Both the position numbers and the translations under genes were made by a program. A stretch of 64,000 nt of DNA from JBDTVS01 sp040007095 (GTDB lineage Bacteria; Acidobacteriota; Vicinamibacteria; Vicinamibacterales; CAVVIG01). The notes under the pieces were generated by a model, which searched no databases, was not told where the DNA came from, and saw nothing but the letters and a program-made list of their open reading frames with translations. Where the stretch lies: the NCBI GenBank assembly GCA_040007095.1, contig JBDTVS010000015.1:1-64000 (forward strand). Reading direction: 5' to 3'. Shown piece by piece: positions 49,159-56,273 of the stretch; the first letter of the stretch is position 1; each line of letters starts with the position of its first letter.

Positions 49159-50130
49159 TCACGGAGCGGTCGATCGGTGCAGAAAGTCGATCAGTGCCGG
49201 GTGGACAACATCCGGCTGTTCCCACTGCGGCAGGTGTCCGGACGATTCGACCGGAACGAGCCGCGCGCGAGGCATGGCCTCGAGCAGGGTCGAGCTGAAC
49301 TCGAACGGCACCGCCTGGTCTTCCTTGCCCCAGAACACGATCACCGGTCGCGGATGCTCGCCGACCCGCTTCAGTTGGGGCGCCTGATCGATGTCGGCAT
49401 TGGCGACGGCCGTCGAATGTTGAGCCCGGCGGAAGCCCCGATACTGCATTTGCACCTTGTATCGATCGGGCCAGTCGGGAAACCTCTCCGGTCGCAGAAA
49501 ATCGTCCATCTGGAGATCTGCCCACCACCGTTCCTCGAAGATGGCGGTGAGGTAGTTCCAGACCCTCGGCATCTTCTGTAGCGCCGTGACCGGGTACGGG
49601 CTCCAAAATGACGGATCCACGTAGATCAGCGACCTGACGTGATCCGGGAACCTGTCGGCGAACGAGGTGACCACCGAGCCGCCGTAGGACAGCCCGGCCA
49701 GATCGATCGGCTGTGTGATGTGCACCGCGTCCAGCAGCTCGGACAACTGCCGCACGTACAAGTCCTGCGTGTAACCGATGTCGGGGCGATCAGAATAGCC
49801 TCGGCCGTAGTAGTCGTAGCGAAGCACCCGGAAGCCGGCCTGGGAGAGCGCGGCAAACGTCGGATCCCAGATGTAATACGGCACGCTGATGCCCGCCGCC
49901 AGGACCACCACGCGGCCGTCGGCCGGCCCGCCGATCTCGTAGTGCGTGAAACCGTCGGAGAGGTGGACGAACTGGCCGGGCGCCGCTGCTCGCACGGACT
50001 GATCGATCTCGCGGCGCTCGGGATCGGCGGCGACGTACAGGCCGCCCCCGGCCGCCACGATCAGCAGCACGATGATCGCGCCTTTGATCGCGCTACGCAT
50101 GAGCCGTGGCGCGGACGGGCGACCAACCAT
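49159..50130 (-). CDS. Membrane-anchored alpha/beta hydrolase
   Basis: A 323-residue protein with an N-terminal membrane segment (KGAIIVLLIVAAGGGLYVA) and an alpha/beta-hydrolase domain. RYDYYGRGYSDRPDIG, the nucleophile elbow LAGLSYGGSVVTS (Ser in GLSYGG), the acid in VFWGKEDQAVPF and the His in VESSGHLPQWEQP give a full Ser-Asp-His triad. ATG 50130 begins about 11 bases after the stop of the lipocalin-like gene; ATG 50100 is the alternative. The family includes haloalkane dehalogenase- and esterase-like enzymes, so the substrate is undetermined. Confidence 0.85.
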   Translation of the reverse strand: MVGRPSAPRLMRSAIKGAIIVLLIVAAGGGLYVAADPERREIDQSVRAAAPGQFVHLSDGFTHYEIGGPADGRVVVLAAGISVPYYIWDPTFAALSQAGFRVLRYDYYGRGYSDRPDIGYTQDLYVRQLSELLDAVHITQPIDLAGLSYGGSVVTSFADRFPDHVRSLIYVDPSFWSPYPVTALQKMPRVWNYLTAIFEERWWADLQMDDFLRPERFPDWPDRYKVQMQYRGFRRAQHSTAVANADIDQAPQLKRVGEHPRPVIVFWGKEDQAVPFEFSSTLLEAMPRARLVPVESSGHLPQWEQPDVVHPALIDFLHRSTAP

Positions 50131-50141
50131 GCGCCACTTAC

Positions 50142-50636
50142 TTACCGCCCCTTCTCGCGCGTGAACACCTGGGTGCTGCTGTATTCGTTTCCGTCGTTGG
50201 TCCCGCTCGTGACGATCGTGAGCGTCTGACCGTCCGGCGACACGGTGCGCGTGGACGTCTCCACCACTTCGCCTTTCACCTTCCCGCTTCGCTCGGTTTT
50301 CCGGGCGTCGACATGTTTGACCGATACCGTCCACAGAAACGAATTGGAGATCGTGACGTCCTTCCCGTCGTACTTGGACGTGTACTCGACACGGTCGGTG
50401 CTGCCGTTGGCAATCACTGTTTCAGTGATGTGCTTCAGGCCGCCGTCGGGCGTGAGCTCGAAGATCGTGAAGCGCTTCTCGGGAACGTTCCCGCTGAACT
50501 CTGACTTCGCGCGATCCAGCACCCAGCGGCCGACGAGGGGATCATCCTTCGTCTGAGCGCCAACGGCCGGCACGTGCAGACCGCACAACGTCATGACCAC
50601 CGCCACGAAACCCAGCCGCCGTCCGTACTTCCCCAT
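50142..50636 (-). CDS. Small exported lipocalin-like protein
   Basis: A 164-residue secreted protein with CAGGAGG four bases before ATG 50636. The signal peptide (RRLGFVAVVMTLCGLHVPAV) is followed by a beta-rich domain: DPLVGRWVLDRAKSEFSG, RFTIFELTPDGGLKHITET, EYTSKYDGKDVTISNSF and TRTVSPDGQTLTIVTSG. This is a common acidobacterial exported domain with lipocalin-like strand order. Function unknown. It forms a short operon with the hydrolase at 50130. Confidence 0.75.
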   Translation of the reverse strand: MGKYGRRLGFVAVVMTLCGLHVPAVGAQTKDDPLVGRWVLDRAKSEFSGNVPEKRFTIFELTPDGGLKHITETVIANGSTDRVEYTSKYDGKDVTISNSFLWTVSVKHVDARKTERSGKVKGEVVETSTRTVSPDGQTLTIVTSGTNDGNEYSSTQVFTREKGR

Positions 50637-50922
50637 GAATCCTCCTGAATGCAGGCAGTCTCGAGATCTTCCAAGGAGTGAATGTTAAATGGCCGCCGAG
50701 CGAAAACCCACGGAATTCTCCGGCGAGCTCCGGGTTGAGACGTCGAGGTCTCAGCCGGGGCGCATCATACCGTAACCGTCTTGCTGACCGCCAAAGCGTG
50801 CATAGCCCTGACTCGCGGCACGGAAAGGCCGCTGATCTGTCATCGTCGTGGACTTTGGCTCCAGAAAGCGGCTACGATTTTTGCCGATCAGCCTGCGAGC
50901 TGTGTGTGTGAGGGAGAGTGGC

Positions 50923-51831
50923 ATGCTCAACGACGCCTGTGGCCGGATCGTCGGCTTCCTGTTGTTCGCGATCGCGCTCGCGGGCGTGCCGCTTATCGCC
51001 CAGCAGCAACAACCGCCTCAGGCGGTCGCCGACTTGACCGGCGAATGGGGCATGCGGCAGCACGAAGACCAGCCGGAGCGCGGTCCGGGACCCGACCTGG
51101 GCGATTACCTCGGCCTGCCGATCAACGATGCCGCCCGCCGCAAAGCCGACAGCTGGGACGCGTCGATCCTCACGCTGCCCGAGCACCAATGCAAGCCGCA
51201 TCCATCCACCTACGCGCTGCGCGGTCCGCAGAATCTCCGCATCTGGAAAGAAGTCGACCCCGGAACCCAGAAAGTCGTCGCGATCGCCACGCATGGATCC
51301 TGGATGTCGCCGTTGCGAACCATCTGGCTCGACGGCCGTCCGCACCCGCCGGAGTATGCGTCCCACACCTGGATGGGTTTTTCCACCGGGGTGTGGGAAG
51401 GCCACATGCTCACGGTGACGACGACGCACATCAAGATGGGATGGATCCGCCGCAACGGGATCGCGCACAGCGACCAGGCGACCATGACCGAGCACTACCT
51501 CCGGCACGGCAACCAACTGACGGTGGTGACGATGGTCGAGGATCCGATCTACCTGACCGAACCGTTCTATCGCAGCTCGAACTGGGAATGGGCGCCGGAG
51601 CAGAACATCGGTCCCTATCCCTGCGGGCCACAGCAGATCATCGTGGAAGTCGATCGACCGCAAGGCACGGTCCCACACCACCTGCCGGGTTCGAACGCCT
51701 TCGTCAAGGAATTTGCGGAAAAGTTCCATCTGCCGTTCGAGGCGACCCGCGGCGGCGCCGAGACGACATACCCCGAGTACCAACTGAAGCTGAAGGAATT
51801 ACTCGCCAAGACACCGGCGAAAGGCCAGTAG
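50923..51831 (+). CDS. Exported protein of unknown function
   Basis: A 302-residue protein; AGGGAGAG lies just before ATG 50923, then a signal peptide (IVGFLLFAIALAGVPLIAQ). Conserved parts are ADLTGEWGMRQHED, GPDLGDYLGLPINDAARRKA, PSTYALRGPQNLRIWKEVD, RTIWLDGRPHPPEYASHTW and TEHYLRHGNQLTVVTMVEDP. This is a conserved exported family found widely in acidobacteria; no catalytic motif is visible. It has a degraded copy at 42963. The following gene starts 43 bp later, so they are probably co-transcribed. Confidence 0.78.
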   Translation: MLNDACGRIVGFLLFAIALAGVPLIAQQQQPPQAVADLTGEWGMRQHEDQPERGPGPDLGDYLGLPINDAARRKADSWDASILTLPEHQCKPHPSTYALRGPQNLRIWKEVDPGTQKVVAIATHGSWMSPLRTIWLDGRPHPPEYASHTWMGFSTGVWEGHMLTVTTTHIKMGWIRRNGIAHSDQATMTEHYLRHGNQLTVVTMVEDPIYLTEPFYRSSNWEWAPEQNIGPYPCGPQQIIVEVDRPQGTVPHHLPGSNAFVKEFAEKFHLPFEATRGGAETTYPEYQLKLKELLAKTPAKGQ

Positions 51832-51874
51832 GTTCCAGTGTCCTGCCTCAGGCAGGACAGTCACGGAGCAAACC

Positions 51875-54352
51875 ATGACGCTGAAGCGTGACACCCGCGA
51901 CGATCGATTGAACTGCCTGTACGACCAATACGCCACCGGCCGCATCGGTCGACGCAATTTCATCCGTGGCGCCTCGGCGTTGGCCGCCGCCGGCCTCTCG
52001 ATTCCCGCGTGGATGCTGGGAGATCCGGCGGGCGCGGATGCCGCGCAGGCCGCCGCCGGATCGGCGCCGCCGATGATCGACCTCGCGGAATGGAGCTATT
52101 TCTTCGTCGGCGTGGAACGCGCCGAGCTCGCGCGCGCGACCTACGTCAACGGGAAGCAGATGTATGTCGAAACCTTCATCCCGGCCCGGGTTCGCCATCC
52201 GTACCCGATGGTGCTCGTTCATGGCGGCGGCGGACAGGGCCTCGACTGGATGGGCACCCCGGACGGGCGTCGCGGCTGGGCGCAGATCCTGCTCGAAGAA
52301 GGATACAAAGTGTACGTCGTCGATCGGCCGGGCCATGGACGATCGCCTTATCATCCCGATGTCAACGGGCCGTTCGCCGCACAGGCCAATACACTCGAGG
52401 GGATCTCGGGACGCTTCACGCCGCCGACCGCCGCCGCGCCCGACAACGGACCCTATCGAAAGCTGCACACACAGTGGCCCGGCACGGGAGAGCTCGGATC
52501 GAAGGATCTCGATCAGTTCGTGTCGTCGCAGGGGGGAAGTTACGTCAACCTGAATGCCGCGGGGGCAGCTGGCGCGGGTGGTCGCGGTGCGCCCGCCCCG
52601 ATCGGCGGTCCTGGCGGCGGACCGGGTGCGGCCCCGGGTGCGGGGCGCGGTGCAGGTACGGCGGCGGATGCCGGTGGGCGCGGGGCCGCGCCGATTCCCG
52701 TCGCAGCGGCAGCCGTCCTCGGACCGTCCGGCGCACCGGCCGGCGGGCCGGATCCGCAGCACCTGGTATGGCGCCAGCGCGGGGCGATGCTGCTCGATAA
52801 GATCGGACCCGCGATCATCATGACGCATTCGGCGGGCGGACCCTTCGGATGGCTGGTCGCGGAAATCCGCCCCAACCTCGTCAAGGGCATCGTCGCGATC
52901 GAAGGCGGCGGTCAGCCGTTTGGCGGCCAGAATGTCTGGGGCATGTCGACGATTCCCGTCGCCTACGACCCGCCGGTCTCCGATGCCTCTGAGCTCAAGA
53001 CGAAGAGAGTCGAAGCACCTGAACCCGGAGTGGCCGCGTACGCCGTCCAGGCAGAGCCGGCCCGGAAGCTGAAGAACCTGCAGAACATTCCGATCGTCAT
53101 CGTGACCGCCGAGGCCTCGTTCGCCTCGCCCGGCAATCCCGGCGCGGTGGCGTATTTCAAGCAGGCCGGGTGCCGCGCCGAGGAACTCCGTCTGGTGAAT
53201 CACGACATCCACGGCAACGGCCACATGATGATGGTCGAGAAGAACAACCGTGAGGTGCTGAAGCCAATTCTCGCCTGGGTCGAGAAGAACGTGAACGCGG
53301 CGGTCAGGATGAGCGCGACAAAGAACACGCCGAAGAAGGATCCGCCGGCGATGAAGCTCGCCGACATCGGTTACTTCTGGGTGGGCGCTGAAGAGAAGAA
53401 GATGCCGTACGGCACCATTCTCACCGGTCAGATGTACGTGCAGTACCTGACGCCGGCCGAAGTTCGTCACCCCTATCCGGTCGTCCTCGTGCATGGCGGC
53501 GGCGGATCGATGCTGCATTACATGGGCGTCGGAGAACAATCCGGGTGGGCGCACTACTACGTGCAGGAAGGCTATCGAGTCTATCTGGTGGATCGTCCCG
53601 GTCACGGGCGCGCGCCCTACCATCCCGATGCGCTGGGCGCGATCGGTAACAACGTCACGTATGCCGCCATCGCGGCCGACACGCGTCGCGCAGCCGTGGG
53701 ACCGAATCATCAGTGGCCGGGCACCGGCGATGTCGGCGACCCGCTGCTCGATCAAATGCTCGCGGGGCAGAACGCGGCGCCGCAGGACAACGTCTTCGCG
53801 CACACCCTCTGGGCGAGCCGCGGCGCCGAACTGCTCGACCGGATCGGTCCGGCGATCGTCCAGGTGCACTCGGCGGGCGGGCCGTTCTCCTGGATCGTGG
53901 CCAACCAGCGCCCGCAGCTCGTCAAGGCGATCGTGAACGTCGAAGGCGGCGGCGGGCCGTTCGCCGGCGGAAATGTCTGGGGCCTGACCGACGTTCCGGT
54001 GACATACGATCCGCCGGCTGCCGATCCGTCGCAGCTCTCGACGCGCGATGTCAGCGGCCCGAACGGCCAGACCTACAAGCTGCAGACAGATCCGGCGCGA
54101 ACGCTGAAGAACCTGGAGGGCATCCCCATCGTGTACGTGGTCGCCGAGAAGTCGGGGCGCAACGGCGACCCGGTCGTGGCCTTCTTGAAGCAGGCCGGCT
54201 GCACCGCGGAGGTCATGAATCTGAAAGACAGGGGGATTCTCGGCAACGGACACTTCATGATGCTGGAGAACAACCGCCGGCAGGTCTTCGATGCGATTCG
54301 CACGTGGATCGATCAGCGGGTGCCAAACCGCGCGCAGTCGAGCGCGGGCTAG
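51875..54352 (+). CDS. Tat-exported tandem alpha/beta hydrolase
   Basis: An 825-residue protein with a Tat-like signal (RIGRRNFIRGASALAAAGLS) and two homologous hydrolase domains. Each has the oxyanion loop (YPMVLVHGGGGQGL and YPVVLVHGGGGSML), the strand VVDRPGHGR or LVDRPGHGR, the nucleophile elbow (MTHSAGGPFGW and VHSAGGPFSW), and a late His (GNGHMMM and GNGHFMM). The first domain carries a Gly/Ala/Pro-rich insertion of about 70 residues. GGAG precedes ATG 51875. The halves probably arose by in-gene duplication. The enzyme class is esterase-like; the substrate is not known. Confidence 0.88.
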   Translation: MTLKRDTRDDRLNCLYDQYATGRIGRRNFIRGASALAAAGLSIPAWMLGDPAGADAAQAAAGSAPPMIDLAEWSYFFVGVERAELARATYVNGKQMYVETFIPARVRHPYPMVLVHGGGGQGLDWMGTPDGRRGWAQILLEEGYKVYVVDRPGHGRSPYHPDVNGPFAAQANTLEGISGRFTPPTAAAPDNGPYRKLHTQWPGTGELGSKDLDQFVSSQGGSYVNLNAAGAAGAGGRGAPAPIGGPGGGPGAAPGAGRGAGTAADAGGRGAAPIPVAAAAVLGPSGAPAGGPDPQHLVWRQRGAMLLDKIGPAIIMTHSAGGPFGWLVAEIRPNLVKGIVAIEGGGQPFGGQNVWGMSTIPVAYDPPVSDASELKTKRVEAPEPGVAAYAVQAEPARKLKNLQNIPIVIVTAEASFASPGNPGAVAYFKQAGCRAEELRLVNHDIHGNGHMMMVEKNNREVLKPILAWVEKNVNAAVRMSATKNTPKKDPPAMKLADIGYFWVGAEEKKMPYGTILTGQMYVQYLTPAEVRHPYPVVLVHGGGGSMLHYMGVGEQSGWAHYYVQEGYRVYLVDRPGHGRAPYHPDALGAIGNNVTYAAIAADTRRAAVGPNHQWPGTGDVGDPLLDQMLAGQNAAPQDNVFAHTLWASRGAELLDRIGPAIVQVHSAGGPFSWIVANQRPQLVKAIVNVEGGGGPFAGGNVWGLTDVPVTYDPPAADPSQLSTRDVSGPNGQTYKLQTDPARTLKNLEGIPIVYVVAEKSGRNGDPVVAFLKQAGCTAEVMNLKDRGILGNGHFMMLENNRRQVFDAIRTWIDQRVPNRAQSSAG

Positions 54353-54358
54353 AACCCT

Positions 54359-54513
54359 AGCAGGCTGCTGAAAAACGTGGCCTAAACTTGGCCTAAACTG
54401 AAGATTCAGAAGTTAGAACTTAGAAGGACTGCGGAATCGCTGGTGAATTTTCACTTCAAAGTTTTGAGTTCTCAGTTCTAAGTTCAGGTTGCTGGCTTTT
54501 TCAGCAACCTGCC
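54359..54513. repeat. MITE-like repeat, copy 2, with terminal inverted repeats
   Basis: A 155-bp element with near-perfect inverted ends: left AGCAGGCTGCTGAAAAA (54359-54375), right TTTTTCAGCAACCTGCC (54497-54513). The core is shared with copy 1 at 47746-47887. It has no coding capacity, so it is a non-autonomous element or a folded intergenic repeat. It lies between the tandem-hydrolase gene and the GspA-like gene. Confidence 0.75.
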
Positions 54514-54533
54514 AGGAAGGTTGTGTTGGTGCG

Positions 54534-54539
54534 TAGAAT
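54534..54539 (+). promoter_or_regulatory. -10-like TAGAAT before 54546
   Basis: TAGAAT is six bases before GTG 54546. The nearest SD-like AGGAAGG is about 25 bases from the start, too far. A leaderless transcript is the simplest reading. Confidence 0.45.
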
Positions 54540-54545
54540 GGTCCG

Positions 54546-56204
54546 GTGACCACGCGCACACCAACTGAGCCAGAGGATGGCTACGAAGCGTTCTTTGGCT
54601 TGACCGAGGCGCCCTTCAGCCTCTCTCCCAACCCGCGGTTCTTGTTTGCCAGCGCGTCGCACTCGGCCGCGCTGGCCCAGGTGGCCTACGCGCTCCAGCG
54701 GCGCGAGCCGCTGATTGTCGTCACCGGCGAGATCGGCACCGGCAAAACGCTGCTGTGCCGGACCGTGCTCCAGCGCCTGCGCCGCAAGACCTTTCTCTCG
54801 GTCATCAACGACCCGCTGCTCGAGCGCGACGACCTTCTGAAGCAGATGCTCCAGGACTTCGGCGTCATCTCGCAGGATCGGACCAAGCTCACCGCGACCA
54901 GCCGCCACCAGCTGGTCGAAGCGCTGCACGCGTTTCTCAAGTCGTTGACGCCCCTCCAGGCGCACGCCGTCGTCATCGTCGACGACGCACAGCATCTGCA
55001 CCCTGAGGTCCTCGAGCAGATCCGGCTGCTGTCGAACATCGACGACGAAGAGGGCACGCTGCTTCAGATCATTCTCGTCGGTCAACGGGACCTCGACCCG
55101 CTGCTCGCCCGCCCGGAATTGCGCCAGCTGCAGCAGCGCGTCTCGCGGCGGATTCCGCTCGAGCCACTGAGCAGCGACGAAGTGGCGAAGTACGTGGAGC
55201 ACCGGCTCGCGCTGGCCCGTGTCGGCAGGCCGCCGTCTCAGAGTCCGGGAGCGACCGCGCTCGCGCAGGAGCTGGCTGCGTGGGATGGGATCAAACCGAG
55301 CGTCGAGTTCACGACCAACGCGATTCAGGCGGTGTCGGAGCTCTCGGGCGGCGTGCCGCGGGTGATCAACCTGCTTTGTGACCGGTCGCTTGAAGAGGCC
55401 TACGGGTCGCGGCTGCGCATCATCGACGGGCCGTTGGTCCAGGCCGCAGCCCGCGAGCTGGCGGTCGGAGCGCCCGATCCGCCTGCGCCACGTCCGGACC
55501 TCGTCGCCCCCGGCACAGAGGCCGAACCCGATGAGACGTCCGGAACGGCAAGGCTCGGATTGTTCGAGGGCATGGACCAGATCGTTCAACCGACGGACCG
55601 GGACGCCGTCGGGTTGAGCGACCACCCTGTGCCGGCCACGCCGCTGCGCCTGGTGCGGTATCTACCATTGGCGGCGCTGGCCGTGGCTGCCGTAGCGATC
55701 TTCTTCGTCGTTCGTCCGTCACAATCGCCGGCTGGCGGGACGCCGGCGGCTGGGGCGACGGCGGCAGGTCCGACGACGGCAGGTCCGACGACGGCAGGGG
55801 CGACGGCGGCGGAGTCATCTGCGTCAGGGGCGTCCTCGTCTGCGCCTCCGGCGGACACCCAACCGGCCGCCGCCCCCGCAGCCGCCAACCCGCCGACGCT
55901 GGCGGCACCGGTGACCGGTGGAGGGCAAACGCTGCCGTCCAACACGCCCTCGACGATCGATGCGCCTGCCGCCGACCCGCGCTTCGACATTGTCGTGGCA
56001 TCTTTTCGGACCGACGCGCGTGCCACCTCCGTGGCGGCAGAGGTCGCGTCGCTCGGCCTGCCGATTCGCCGTCGTGTCGCCGACGGCTGGCAGCAGGTGC
56101 TCTCCGGTCCGTTTGCGTCACGCCCCGCCGCCGAAGAAGCGCAGCAGCTCCTGAATCGCGCCGGCATCAGCGGCACGCAGATTGTTCCGGCGCGCGACAA
56201 CTGA
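54546..56204 (+). CDS. GspA/ExeA-like ATPase with SPOR domain
   Basis: A 552-residue inner-membrane protein. Residues 10 to about 290 are an ExeA-type AAA ATPase: EAPFSLSPNPRFLFASASH, P-loop GEIGTGKT (61-68), Walker B AVVIVDDAQHL, and sensor-like ILVGQRDLDPLL and GGVPRVINLLCDRSL. A membrane segment follows (LPLAALAVAAVAIFFVV, about 373-389). A Pro/Ala/Thr-rich linker comes next, encoded in part by a 15-bp tandem repeat (55763-55792), and the C-terminal SPOR domain (IVVASFRTDARATSVAAEVA through GTQIVPA) binds denuded peptidoglycan. The combination suggests assembly of an envelope complex at septal or lateral wall. GTG 54546 is the only good start. Confidence 0.88.
   Translation: MTTRTPTEPEDGYEAFFGLTEAPFSLSPNPRFLFASASHSAALAQVAYALQRREPLIVVTGEIGTGKTLLCRTVLQRLRRKTFLSVINDPLLERDDLLKQMLQDFGVISQDRTKLTATSRHQLVEALHAFLKSLTPLQAHAVVIVDDAQHLHPEVLEQIRLLSNIDDEEGTLLQIILVGQRDLDPLLARPELRQLQQRVSRRIPLEPLSSDEVAKYVEHRLALARVGRPPSQSPGATALAQELAAWDGIKPSVEFTTNAIQAVSELSGGVPRVINLLCDRSLEEAYGSRLRIIDGPLVQAAARELAVGAPDPPAPRPDLVAPGTEAEPDETSGTARLGLFEGMDQIVQPTDRDAVGLSDHPVPATPLRLVRYLPLAALAVAAVAIFFVVRPSQSPAGGTPAAGATAAGPTTAGPTTAGATAAESSASGASSSAPPADTQPAAAPAAANPPTLAAPVTGGGQTLPSNTPSTIDAPAADPRFDIVVASFRTDARATSVAAEVASLGLPIRRRVADGWQQVLSGPFASRPAAEEAQQLLNRAGISGTQIVPARDN
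55763..55792 (+). repeat. 15-bp tandem repeat in linker
   Basis: Two exact copies of GCAGGTCCGACGACG with a third partial copy after. They encode the repeated Ala-Gly-Pro-Thr-Thr units of the linker and may vary in number between strains. Confidence 0.7.
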
Positions 56205-56273
56205 CGCGATTCGGAGGATCCGCTTGCGCGCAACGACGCGACACCGTACTCTCGTTTTCCAGGGGAGCCAGCG

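Noticed and set aside
51848..54253. Minus-strand open frame of about 800 codons
   Set aside because: It lies antisense to the tandem alpha/beta hydrolase, whose two domains have clear conserved motifs. Long antisense frames are usual in high-GC DNA, and this one shows no family resemblance.
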